A stretch of 64,000 nucleotides of DNA from NCBI GenBank assembly GCA_004010275.1, contig RBWT01000001.1:1-64000 (forward strand), in the 5' to 3' direction. Position numbers and translations under genes: made by a program. A model generated the notes under the pieces. It saw only the letters and a list, made by a program, of their open reading frames with translations. It did no database searches and was not told the origin of the DNA. Of this stretch, positions 10,069 to 19,769 are shown piece after piece; within the stretch, counting starts at the first letter, position 1, and every line of letters begins with the position of its first letter. This DNA is from Streptomyces huasconensis (GTDB taxonomy: Bacteria; Actinomycetota; Actinomycetes; Streptomycetales; Streptomycetaceae).

Positions 10069-10985
10069 CCGCTTGTCAACTCCTTGGGCGGGGCGGTGGA
10101 CTGAGGTGGGGGCGCGTCATGCTTGGGCATGGCGAGCAGCACGGACACCGCGAGCACCGTGCCCGCGATGCGCAGGGCGAGGCGCACCGGGTCGTGCGGC
10201 AGGGCCTCGCCGAACGCCGGCGTGCCGAGGACCGCCGTGAACAGCGCCGTCACCGTCGTGCACACCGGGACGATCAGGGAGGCCCGGCAGCGCTGGAGCG
10301 CCGCCTGGGACATGACCAGGCCGAACGCCCCGGTGAACAGGAGCAGGTAGGGGTAGGGCGAGAGCAGCAGGTCGACGAGCGCACCGCCGAGGTTCCGGGT
10401 CGTCAGGTGGCTGGAGACACCCTTGATGGCCAGCGAGCTGACCCCGTACAGCAGCCCCACCGCGACGCCGTACTCGACGCCCGCCGACGGCATGCGGTGG
10501 CGGTGCTTCGCGCGGCGCTCCGCCGAGCCGTAGAGCCAGACCCCGGCGGCCAGCGAGGGCAGGCAGACGGTGAGGACCAGCGGCACGGGCGCGTCACGGC
10601 CCACCGTGTCGCTGTCCTCGCTGAGCGAGAGCACCACCATGAGCAGCGCGAGGAGGATCGCGCCGACCGCGTACCGCTCGCGCCCCGAGGTCCGCTCGCC
10701 GAGCAGCGCCGAGGACAGGAGCAGCAGCAGGACCAGGCCCGACACGAAGATGCCCTGGGCGGCGGCGATCGGCAGCGTCCGGTACACCATCAGCTGCGCG
10801 CCGAAGCCCGCCGCCAGAGCGAGCGAGCCGCCGAGCCACAGCGGGCTGCCGAGGACCTGCCGCAGCAGCCGCAGGGGCTTGCGGACGCTGACCGACGGCA
10901 TGGCGGTCAACGCCCGCTTCTCCAGGACGAATCCGGTGCTGTAGAGCAGGTTCGCGAGCAGCGCCGCGGCCACACCCCACCACAT
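10065..10985 (-). CDS. EamA/DMT-family membrane transporter
   Basis: A 306-residue integral membrane protein of the drug/metabolite transporter superfamily, with about ten transmembrane segments in two EamA-like halves (for example WWGVAAALLANLLYSTGF at the N-terminus and LVLLLLLSSALLGERTSG). Members move small solutes; some, such as ArnE/ArnF, flip lipid-linked sugars. It is the only polytopic transporter in this operon besides the AftD-like protein, so it may carry a lipid-linked intermediate or precursor across the membrane; this is inference. It starts three bases after the upstream methyltransferase stop and overlaps the Trm112-like gene by four bases. The reading frame is intact. Confidence 0.85.
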   Translation of the reverse strand: MWWGVAAALLANLLYSTGFVLEKRALTAMPSVSVRKPLRLLRQVLGSPLWLGGSLALAAGFGAQLMVYRTLPIAAAQGIFVSGLVLLLLLSSALLGERTSGRERYAVGAILLALLMVVLSLSEDSDTVGRDAPVPLVLTVCLPSLAAGVWLYGSAERRAKHRHRMPSAGVEYGVAVGLLYGVSSLAIKGVSSHLTTRNLGGALVDLLLSPYPYLLLFTGAFGLVMSQAALQRCRASLIVPVCTTVTALFTAVLGTPAFGEALPHDPVRLALRIAGTVLAVSVLLAMPKHDAPPPQSTAPPKELTSG

Positions 10986-10988
10986 GGG

Positions 10989-11727
10989 ACTCAGGCCTTT
11001 CGGGCGTGCAGCAGCAGGATCGAGGCGGCGCTCGGGACGGCGCAGGCGAGCCGGTCCAGGGCGCGCAGCGGGCGGGCACGCCGTGGAAGGGCGCGCCCGA
11101 CAGGCCCACGACCCGGAAGCCGCTCGCCGCGACGAACTCCCGCAGCGCGCGGGCGGTGTAGAGCCGCAGGTGGCCCACGACCTCCTTGCCGGGGCGGCCG
11201 TGGATGCCGCGCAGGCTCACCTCGGAGAAGACCGGCTGCACCCCGGCGAGCAGCAGCCCGCGGTTGTACCAGGCCGCCAGGTTGGGGGTGGACAGCATGA
11301 GGTGCCCGCCGGGCCTGAGGACCCTCCGCAGCTCGTCCAGCGCGCTGTCCGGGTCCACGAGGTGCTCGATGACCTCGCTGAACAGGACGGCGTCGGCCGC
11401 GCCGTCCGCGAACGGCAGTCCGCCGTCAGTGAGTTCACCCCGTACGACGTACGGCAGGTGGGCGTGGGCGCGCTTCAGGGCGTCCTGCGACCAGTCCACG
11501 CCGATCACCCGGTGGCCCGCGAGCAGCGGCGCGGCGGTCGCGGCGGCCGTGCCGTCGCCGCAGCCGATGTCCAGGACGGTGGCGGTGCGGGAGGTGGCCG
11601 GGCCGAGCGCGGCGGCGAGGATACGGGCCTGGCGCAGGCTGCGGGCGTCGCCCGACGCCACCGGGACGGCCGGGTTCTCGTAGAAGTCGCGGAGCCCGGC
11701 GGGCCGCCTGCCGGTCGCGGTGGTCAC
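10989..11727 (-). CDS. Class I SAM-dependent methyltransferase
   Basis: A roughly 245-residue Rossmann-fold methyltransferase. SAM-binding motif I is VLDIGCGDGTAAATA (about residues 50-64), motif II is HRVIGVDWSQDALKRA, and the acidic motif with catalytic-region signature is LFSEVIEHLVDPD, followed by LRPGGHLMLSTPN. The profile is that of methyltransferases acting on small molecules or glycolipids (type 11). One frame change near 11085 affects the last 30 residues; repaired, the product ends LLLHARKA at 10989. It overlaps the acyltransferase gene by four bases (11724-11727) and lies three bases before the transporter gene, so it is co-translated. The acceptor is unknown. Confidence 0.84.
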
Positions 11728-13100
11728 TTCGGCCCCTCCTCGGTCCCGTCGGTCACGGTCTGCTCCGTCGCGTGGAGGTAGTGCTCGAACAGCTCCCGCA
11801 GATGCGCCCCGTCACCCTGGCCGAGCAGCGTCTTCGACCAGCGCAGCGCGAGGTGCAGCCGGCCCGCGGTGGACGCCGTGGTCACGGTCAGGCCGCGCGG
11901 CAGGCGGGCCGGGGCGGAGAACCACACGGCATGCGCGCGGCCGGCGTCACCGAAGTCCAGGGCGTACGGGATGCGGCCGATGTTGCTCAGCAGCGTCGTC
12001 GACGTCCAGGGCGCGGCGGCCCGGCGCAGCCCGCGGGTGACGGCCGCCCTGAGCGTCACCGGCAGCACCGGCGCGGTCAACAGTGCGGCGCCGCGCCCCA
12101 GTTGGGGCCGGTCCAGGGCCTTCAGCGCGCGGGTGCGGTCGGAGGTGCGCCGCAGCAGCGCGCCGATGGCCTCCGGGGTCCAGTCGCGGTGCGCCAACTC
12201 CGCCGCGCTGAACGGCACTTCGACGAGCCGGGTGCCGTTGCCGATCGGCATGGTCGCGTCGCGGGGGCGGTCGTCCACCGGCATCGTGATGCGCAGGGGC
12301 TTCGGCCGCGCGCCGTGCTCGCGGTTCCAGTGCGTGAGCATCAGCGCCGTCGCCACCATGAGCTGGTCGTTCACGGTGAACGGCGAGCCCTTGGGGCGGC
12401 GCGGCACGGGCGCTCCGCGACCAGCATGCCGTTGCCGGTCGAGGGCTCCGGCGCGCCCCGGGCGACCCTGGCGGGCGGCGCCCAGCGGCGGCGGCGTCGG
12501 CGGCGGCGCGGAGCGGCCCGGCGCTCTCGGGCGTACGGGTGGGCGGCGCGGCCGGGGAGTTGACCCGGCCGCGTGCAGCTCGGCGGCCGTCGCGAGGACG
12601 CGCAGGCAGGCCGGGCCGTCCAGGGCAGTGTGGTTGATGGTCAGGAAGAGGACCGCGCCCGGTTCTTCGCCCGGCGGCGTCCCGGGGCCGGGCTCGGCCG
12701 CCACGACCTCCAGACGGATGGGCGGGGAGGCGACAGCGGCGGCGCCTCGGCCAGTGCCCGCTCGCGGGCCCGCTCCAGGGCGTCCGGTTCCGGCGCCGGG
12801 AAGGTCACCACCTCGGTGTCCGGCCCGTCGGTGAGCTCCCACTCGTAACGGCGGCGGTACCAGGGCCCCTTGGCCTCCCGCATCAGGATGCGGGGATGCG
12901 CGGCGCAGGGCCTCGGTGAACGCGACCCTCAGCCGGTCGGGGTCCGGGGTGCCCGGCAGGTGCACCTCGATGTGCACGGTCTCCGGTTCCTCCTCCTGGA
13001 GGCAGTGCCGGGAGACCTCGTCGACGACGGGGAACGGCACGCGCGCGGGCGGCCGGCCGGGGCCGTCCGCACGCCGTGCCGGGTGTTCCAGTGCGGTCAT
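11724..13100 (-). CDS. Condensation-domain-like acyltransferase (HxxxDG), frame changes
   Basis: About 455 residues related to the condensation-domain/acyltransferase superfamily (wax ester synthase, PapA-type enzymes), which move acyl groups onto hydroxyls or amines. The active-site signature HxxxDG is present as NHTALDGPACLRV; the supporting structural Asn/Asp region appears as DRPRDATMPIGNGTRLVEV, and the C-terminal segment STTLLSNIGRIPY is typical. The frame changes near 12890, 12740 and 12420-12560; between these the homologous reading continues in another frame. The start is ATG at 13100, overlapping the AftD-like gene stop (13097). In this operon it probably acylates a glycan or glycolipid. 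It could instead be an unrelated HxxxD acyltransferase. Confidence 0.75.
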   Translation of the reverse strand: MTALEHPARRADGPGRPPARVPFPVVDEVSRHCLQEEEPETVHIEVHLPGTPDPDRLRVAFTEALRRASPHPDAGGQGALVPPPLRVGAHRRAGHRGGDLPGAGTGRPGAGPRAGTGRGAAAVASPPIRLEVVAAEPGPGTPPGEEPGAVLFLTINHTALDGPACLRVLATAAELHAAGSTPRPRRPPVRPRAPGRSAPPPTPPPLGAARQGRPGRAGALDRQRHAGRGAPVPRRPKGSPFTVNDQLMVATALMLTHWNREHGARPKPLRITMPVDDRPRDATMPIGNGTRLVEVPFSAAELAHRDWTPEAIGALLRRTSDRTRALKALDRPQLGRGAALLTAPVLPVTLRAAVTRGLRRAAAPWTSTTLLSNIGRIPYALDFGDAGRAHAVWFSAPARLPRGLTVTTASTAGRLHLALRWSKTLLGQGDGAHLRELFEHYLHATEQTVTDGTEEGPK

Positions 13101-16100
13101 CGCTGCGTGCCTTCTCCTGTGCCGGGTGTGCGCTTGTGCCGGGGGAAGCGGACCGTGGCGTCGCTCTGCGGAGCGGGACCGGAGTCGGGGCCGGGACCGG
13201 CCGGCTCGGGTCCTCGGGCCGAGACCGTCGGGCCCACCCCGGGATGCGACGGGGCCGGTGGGGTCTCCGGCGCGCCGCCGTCAGGCCCGCGCTCGGCAGC
13301 GGGGACGCCGACGGGTGGGCCGGCTGCCCCGGAGCGGGGCCATCGCCCGGTCCGTACACCAACGTATCGGCGGTGTCCTGCCGCGCCTGCCGCTCCTTCA
13401 CGGTCACCAGGGCCGCGAACAGAGCGATGAGCGCGAGGAGTTGGGCCAGCGGGCCGAACGCGCCCCGGTCGGCGCTGACCGCCTCCCCGGCCCCGGTCGC
13501 CGCCACGACACCCGCGCCCGCCATCGCCACGAAGGCGACCGGCACCAGCAGCGTGTGACGCCACCAGGCCAGCAGGGCCAGCGCCGGGACGAGCAGGGCG
13601 AACGGGCCCGCGATCACCGCGGCCACCAGCGTCAGCGCCACCGTGCCGAGGACCGGGCCGGGCGCGGGCGGCGCGGGCACCAGGGGGTCGGTGCCGCGCT
13701 CACGGCGCCACAGGATGACGAGACCGATCAGCGCGAGGACACCGGCCCCGGCCAGGATCAGGCCGATCTCGTAGGTCCGCGACGGCTCGTAGGTGAGCTT
13801 GACCGTGCCGCCTTCGCCCTCGGGCACGAGCCAGCCCTGCTGCCACCCGTCCAGCCGCAGCGGGCTCAGCTCCTTGCCGTCCAGGGTCGCCTTCCAGCCG
13901 TCGTTCACGTTCTCGTACGTCGTGAGGTACGAGGCCGCTCCCGCGCCGACGCTCACCTCGCGGCGGTCGCCCAGCCAGTCCTTGACCTTCAGCTCACGGG
14001 CGGTCTCGTCCACCGCGCCCGGGGTGCCCCGGGTGAGGGAGGCGTCCATGACGGCGAGGGGACCCGCGTCGCCGGTCTCCACGCTGTGCGCTCCCGCGTC
14101 GAGCCGGACCGCCGTGTCCTTCTTGCCCCGCTGGCAGAGGCCGACCTCGACCGGCCTGCGCTCGGTGAGGTCCGCGACCTTGCCCTTGGCGCTCGTCTCG
14201 TACAGCTCCCCGCCGATCGACATCACCGGGCCCTGGCCGCAGGGGAGCGAGAAGCGCTCCGAGGCGTCGGGCTGCGGGGTGCGGTACCTGTCGAGGGCCG
14301 GGACATAGACCTCCGTGAGGCCGACCGGGAGCCTGAGGTCGTCGTCCGCCACCGGGTTGTGGACCGTCAGCGGAGCCGTCTTCGTGATAGTGATGTCCAT
14401 CTGGTCCGTGGTGATCGGGGCGAAGCGGGCGTTGCCGTGCTCGTCCACGCCCGCGGTGGCCGCGCCGTCCGGCGAGCTGATCTCGATCTTCTCGGGCCGG
14501 GTCGACAGGCCGCCCGCGCCGGGCAGCACGATCTCGCCCACCGGCTGCTTGTCCGGCCACTTGAGGCGGATCACCGGGCGGTTGTCCGTGCCCGCGATCC
14601 ACGCCGTCGTCAGATCGCCGTCGGTGAGGTTGCGCGGCGACAGACCGTTGCCGAGCCGGGCCGTGGAGTCCGCGGTGGCGGTGATCCGCGGCTTCTGCTC
14701 CGGGGCCACCTTGTACAGCAGCTCGTCCAGTTCGGGGCCCGGCACGGCCACCGCGCTCGCCTTCACCTCGTACGCGCCCTCACCCGTCGTCGTGAAGCGG
14801 CGGTGCAGGCCCGATTCGGTGTTGACCGGCGAGAGGGCGCTCGGGTCGGAGGAGCGGTGCAGCGAGTACGTCGTCGCGTCGGCGCCGGCCGCCTTCCGCG
14901 CGTCCTTGGGCAGCTGGAGCAGCTTGGTGACGCGCACGCCGGGGATGCTGATCTCCGAGAAGCCCGCGCCGGTCAGGCCGGGGCGCGCCTCCTGGGTCTC
15001 CACGATCGTGATCTTGATCCACTCCGTGGTGCCCGGACGGGCCTTGACGCGCTGCGCCATGCCGTTGGGCTGGAGCGTGCTGGTGACGGAGCCCCGCTCG
15101 GTCTCCACGCGCACCCGCGTCGGCGCCGACCGCACACTGTTCTGCGGCAGCGGTGTCACGCGGAAGGACGAGGGGACCGTGGTCGCGGAGTCGAACTCGG
15201 CCTTGATCCACTCGCCGCCCGACGAGCCGGAGCCGCCCTCCGCCCAGGCGGTGGCCGGGTTGCCGTCGAAGGCGTTCACCGGGTCGTACTGCGGCAGGTG
15301 GAAGAGCCAGCTGCCGTAGGAGGAGGCCGTCACCGACTTGGCGCCGCGCAGCTCCGCCGTGGTCTGGTGCTCCACGCCGTCGGTCGGCAGGATCTGGTGC
15401 GGCTTCTTGCCCGGGTCCTGGGCCGCGTCGGGCGCGTTCCGCTCGTCGGGGCCGTAGGTGTACGACGTGTTGGTGTTGACCAGGCCGAAGCGGGTGTCGG
15501 CGCGGCGCAGCCCGTCACCGACCGCCAGCAGGCCCGGCGTCCCGACGCCCGGGTGGTTGTCGCCGGTCAGCACGGCCGGGCGGTCGCGCATCGCCGGGTC
15601 GGCGGAGAGCGGCAGCAGCGACTCGGGGCCGCCGCTGACCACCGCCGTGTTGGAGACCGGCTTCAGGCCCGCCTGGCCGGGGCGCTCGGCGCCCTCGCCG
15701 GGGGCGTAGACCTCCACCGCGCGGTGGCGCGGGTAGAGCCCCTCCACCTGGAGCGGGGTGTCGTCGGGTATGACGCCGCCGGTGGTCTTCGGGCCGAAGC
15801 CGGTGACGCGGCGGAAGCCGGACTCCTCCAGGGTGCGCTTGACCGTCGCGGTCGGGACGTGGCCGACCTGGTCGGGGTCGAGGTCGTTGCGCACGACGAC
15901 GTAGTACAGCCCGGCGCGGGTCAAGTAGTCGCTCAGGCCCGGCACTTCGCCGCCGGTCATCAGCGCCTGCTCGACCGCGTCCATCGCCCGGCGGTTGCCC
16001 GGCGTGCCGAACGGCACGTAGTCGCGCTGCGCCCAGCGGGACTCCGCGAGCACGTCGAGGGGCTGGTCGATGGGGGAGCCCCAGGTGTAGATGCCGTGCG

Positions 16101-17507
16101 CGGTCGCCGGGACGACGAGGGCACGCGAGTCGGGGGAGTACTTCTCCAGCCAGTCGGCCGTCGCCTGCCAGTACGTCGGCAGCTTCTGGAACGAACCCGG
16201 CTGCAGGATCGAGCCATTGAGGTACGGCCACGCGAGCCCCGGCAGCACCAGGACCGCCGCGATCAGCGTCGCGTACCGCCTGCCGCGCACCGGCCGCGCC
16301 CCGCGCGCCTGCGCGGCGACACCGACGAGGTGCATCAGGCCGAGGACGAGGGCCAGCGCGAGGCCCGCCTGGAACTTGTAGATGTTGCGGAAGGGGACGA
16401 GCCCGCCGTTCAGCCACGACTGGACGGTCTCGTGGAAGGGTGCGCCGAACGCGCCGCCGTACCCGGCCAGCGTGATCAGGGCGACCGACAGGACGGTCAG
16501 GACCAGCCAGCGCCGCTCGGGCAGATCGCGCCGGGCGAGCCCCGCGAGACCGAGGGCGGCCGCGAACGCCGAGCAGACGACGGTCACGACGGCCGTCGCC
16601 ACCGTCCAGCCGGCCGGCAGCCAGGCCTCGCCGAAGTACAGGTACGCGACCCAGTTCCCGGCGCCGCGCAGCGTCTCGGTGGCCGACATGGTGCCGGTGG
16701 TGGTCGCCGAGTTCTCCACGTACGGAAGGAAGTTCTCGCCGTGGATGCCCAGCATGAGCAGCGGCACGATCCACCAGGCGGTGGCGAGGATGACGCCCGG
16801 CACCCACCAGGTGATCAGCTTCCGCTTGCGCGGGCCGTTCGGGCGGGAGAGAAGATAGAGGGCCACCGGCAGCAGGGACGCGAGCGTCGCCGCCGCGTTC
16901 ACGCCGCCCATGAACGGGATGATCAGCGCCGAGCGGCACGCGGCGAGGCGCGCCGCTGAGCCGCGGGTCGGCCAGCGGCAGCAGCACCCACGGCAGGACC
17001 GCGCCGGGCAGCGCCGCCGCCGACGTCGAGCCGACGACCACGGTGAACGTCGGCCACAGCGCGTACGCCACCGCGCCGAGGAGCCGGCTGTGACGGCTGC
17101 CGATGCCGAGGCGCTCGGCCAGCTCGCAGGGCGCCCCAGAAGGCCGCCGCCACGATGAGCGACAGCCACAGCCGCTCGGCCAGCCAGACCGGCAGCTGCA
17201 CCAGGTCGGCCAGGCCGTAGAACGGCAGCATCGGGAACGCGTAGCCGACGTACTGGTCCTGGATGCCGCCGAAGCCGCCGCGGTCGTGCCACAGCTGGCC
17301 GAGGTCGGAGAGGAACTGCCAGGGGTCGACGGTGACACCGAGCTTGGTGTCGAACGTCATCCGCCCGGGTCGCACCGCGAGGAACGCCACGAACACCACG
17401 GCCCAGAACCCCAGCAGCCAGCGCCGCGAGCGCGGCCCCCGCGAGGGTTCAGGGGCGTCGGTCGTGGGTCTTACGGCGGCCGGGGGTGGGGCCTGGACCG
17501 TGGTCAT
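13097..17507 (-). CDS. AftD-like alpha-(1->3)-arabinofuranosyltransferase (DUF3367), three frame changes
   Basis: A very large membrane glycosyltransferase of about 1,470 residues resembling mycobacterial AftD, which adds arabinofuranose from decaprenyl-phospho-arabinose outside the membrane. The N-terminal third is polytopic (RRWLLGFWAVVFVAFLAV, SLLPVALYLLSR, WWVPGVILATAWWIVPLL). The conserved early loop has the catalytic-type acidic context KLGVTVDPWQFLSDLGQLW. The central and C-terminal region is extracytoplasmic and includes two discoidin-like carbohydrate-binding segments (NPATAWAEGG, coding near 15240; LTDGDLTTAWIAGTDNRP, near 14600). A final membrane-helix bundle and a Pro-rich tail follow. 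Frame changes occur near 17130, 16960 and about 13310. The start is ATG at 17507 in an ATGA overlap with the upstream methyltransferase. Streptomyces lacks mycolyl-arabinogalactan, so the acceptor here is unknown. Confidence 0.85.
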
Positions 17508-18231
17508 GGACACCGCCTGAGTATGAGGAGGAGGTTCCAGGTCGCGATCTCGCGCACACCCGGGACCTTGGTGATCGCCCCGGCCAGGAACGGCCAGTAG
17601 CGTGAGCGCGCCGACACCACGGCCACGTCGTCGCGGGCCCGCACCTGGCGCAGGGTGGCTCCGACGTGGTGTGCGAAGAGGTTCTCGCCGAGCGTGTGCT
17701 TCGCGGCTTTTCCGGTACGTCGTTCATAGCGGGCGCGGGCCCGGTCGCGCCCAGGTAGTGCCAGGGCGCCCACTCGTGACCGCCCCAGGGGGAGAGCCAG
17801 TTGGTGAACGAGACATAGATCAGCCCGCCGGGGCGGGTGACCCGGACCATCTCGCTCAGGAAGGTCTGCGGGTCGTCGACGTGCTCCAGGACGTTCGAGG
17901 AGAACGTGACGTCGGCGACGGCGTCCGCCAGCGGCAGCAGATAGCCGTCGGCGACGACCGAGCCCTCGGGGGGCTTGGTGCCCGCCGCGGTCATCTCGGC
18001 GAGGTCCGGCTCGAAGAGGTGACACTGCGCGCCGCGCCGCCGGAACTCCTCGGTGAAGTAGCCGCCTCCGCCGCCGATGTCGACGACGACGCGGTCCTTC
18101 ACCGGGACGTACGCCTCCACCTGGTCGGCGGCGTCCTTGGCGAGGAGGGTGTAGCAGCGCTCGGGCTCCTGCTGTTCCCGCAGGAACGCCCGGAAGAGCG
18201 TGACGGAGCGACGCAGGGACGGGTCTTTCAC
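17504..18231 (-). CDS. Class I SAM-dependent methyltransferase (frame change)
   Basis: About 242 residues. SAM-binding motif I is VVVDIGGGGGYFTEEFRRR, then HLFEPDLAEM, and the family signature SSNVLEHVDDPQTFLSEM is followed by TRPGGLIYVSFTNW and a GGHEW motif. This is the profile of methyltransferases coupled to AftD-type loci in actinobacteria. The start is GTG at 18231, immediately after the TAA of the glycosyltransferase gene. A frame change near 17725 separates the last 70 residues, which continue to the stop at 17504, overlapping the AftD-like start (ATGA). The acceptor is unknown but is probably the glycolipid made by the upstream glycosyltransferase. Confidence 0.83.
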
Positions 18232-19413
18232 TTATGTCCCCTGCGGGGTCGGGGGCCCGGTGGGCGCGTGGTGGGCGGCGACCGCCTCGGCCGCCACCGC
18301 CTGGAACTGCCGGACCGTGTTGCCCCAGCGGAACTGCGCGGCCCGCTCACCGGCGGCCTTGCCCAGCGCCCAGCGGCGCTCGCCGCTGAGCGCCAGCGTG
18401 CACCAGGCGGCGGCGAAGGAACTCTCGCCGCGCGCGAGGAGGCCGGTCACGCCGTCCTCGATGGAGTCGCGGACCCCGGGGACGTCGAAGCCGACCGAGG
18501 GCGTCGAGCGGGTCGCCGCCTCGGTGATGACCAGGCCCCAGCCCTCCACGGCCGAGGGATGCAGCAGCATCCAGGCCTCGCAGAGCAGCCGGTGCTTCTC
18601 CGCCTCGGAGACATGGCCCCTGAACTCCACGCCGGGACCGGCGAGCTGCTCCAGGCGGGCCCGCTCGGGGCCGTCACCCACGATCACGAGCCGGCCGCCG
18701 GTGACGGGCCGCACCCGCTCCCACAGCCGCAGGAGGAGATCGATCCGCTTGTACTCGACGAGGCGCCCCATCGCGAGGAACAGCGGCTCGTCGGAGCGGG
18801 CGTGCAGCGGGCCCGGCTCCTCCACCCCGTTGTGCACGATGCGGATGCGCTCGCGGTCCACGCCGATCGCGCGCAGGGCCGTGGCCGTCGACGGCGAGAC
18901 GGCCACCAGCAGGTTGCCGCGCTGCGCGCCCGACAGGGCCCAGTGCTCCAGCCTGCGCCCGAGCCGGGCCGCGGGGGCGAGCGCGCCTTGGAAGCGCATC
19001 CCCCACAGATCGGTGTGGACGTGGTTGACCAGGCACAGGGTCGGCCCGCGGTGCCACAGCGGCGCCAGGTACGGCATGCCGTTGCAGACCTCCACCAGCA
19101 GGTCGCAGTCGCCGACCTGCCGGGTGAAGGCGGAGCGCGCCCGCAGGTAGTGACCGAGGTCGCCACCGGCGGAGACCACGCGGTAGTCGCGGTAGGCCGC
19201 GGGCCCGCCGCACAGCAGCGTGACCTGGTGACCCAGCTTGCTGAGCCCGTCGGCCAGCCGGTCGACGAGCAGTTCGGAGCCCCCCGCGGCCGGATTGCCG
19301 AGGTCGCGGTGGGCGAGGAAGACGATCCGGCGCGGCTGTGGGGGAGGCGCCGGGAGGCGCTGCGCGTGCCGTGGGGAGGCCTCGCGCAGCGAGGACGGTA
19401 CGTGCTGGGGCAT
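18232..19413 (-). CDS. Glycosyltransferase family 4, first gene of the surface-glycan operon
   Basis: A 393-residue GT-B fold retaining glycosyltransferase. The N-terminal acceptor domain has FLAHRDLGNPAAGGSELLVD with the family GG motif; the donor domain has LFLAMGRLVEYKRIDLLL, RLVIVGDGPER and the EX7E-type site in HPSAVEGWGLVITEAATRST. It is cytosolic or membrane-associated and transfers a sugar from a nucleotide donor to a lipid or sugar acceptor. The frame is intact. Its TAA is followed directly by the GTG of the next gene. A G-rich repeat region of about 350 bases lies upstream and must hold the operon promoter. Donor and acceptor cannot be read from the sequence. Confidence 0.87.
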   Translation of the reverse strand: MPQHVPSSLREASPRHAQRLPAPPPQPRRIVFLAHRDLGNPAAGGSELLVDRLADGLSKLGHQVTLLCGGPAAYRDYRVVSAGGDLGHYLRARSAFTRQVGDCDLLVEVCNGMPYLAPLWHRGPTLCLVNHVHTDLWGMRFQGALAPAARLGRRLEHWALSGAQRGNLLVAVSPSTATALRAIGVDRERIRIVHNGVEEPGPLHARSDEPLFLAMGRLVEYKRIDLLLRLWERVRPVTGGRLVIVGDGPERARLEQLAGPGVEFRGHVSEAEKHRLLCEAWMLLHPSAVEGWGLVITEAATRSTPSVGFDVPGVRDSIEDGVTGLLARGESSFAAAWCTLALSGERRWALGKAAGERAAQFRWGNTVRQFQAVAAEAVAAHHAPTGPPTPQGT

Positions 19414-19769
19414 GCGTGCTCCAACTCGTCTCAGGGTGCGGAACTGTGGGGGGTCCGGGCGGGCGAAACGGTCCTGCTGGGCGGTGCTCGGGCGGTGCTT
19501 CGGTGGCGCTTGGGCGGTGCTTCGGTGGTGCTTGCGCGGGGCGGTGCAGGGGTGCTTGCGCGGTGGTACGGGGGGCTTGCGGGGCGGTGCTGAGTGGTGC
19601 GGCGGCCGGGCCGCGCGACGTGGGGCCGTCGCGGACGTGCTGTAGTCCGGCCTGTGCGGGGGTGGTGCGGGGACTGTGCTGGGGTGGGGGTGGTTAGTTT
19701 TCGCTGCCCCTTACCGCGGGTCTACTCACCGAGGTGACAATTTCCGGCCTTTTCCCGGCTGACGTCTCA
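19414..19769. repeat. Intergenic G-rich degenerate repeat region
   Basis: This 356-base gap between the GT4 and DUF3068 genes has no supported gene. GGGCGGTGC occurs five times (starting at 19479, 19490, 19512, 19539 and 19582) in a low-complexity strand-biased tract rich in GGTGCTT. The part from 19690 to 19745 is less G-biased and is the best place for the promoter of the minus-strand glycan operon, though no clear -10/-35 pair can be named. Confidence 0.6.

Noticed and set aside
12916-16959. A 1,347-codon open frame on the plus strand
   Set aside because: It lies antisense to the AftD-like gene, has no recognisable motif and is the typical open shadow frame of a high-GC coding region; the minus-strand product has clear membrane and carbohydrate-binding features.
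17602-19593. A 663-codon plus-strand open frame over the GT4 and methyltransferase genes
   Set aside because: No family motif; the minus strand has intact GT4 and SAM-binding motifs in coupled genes.
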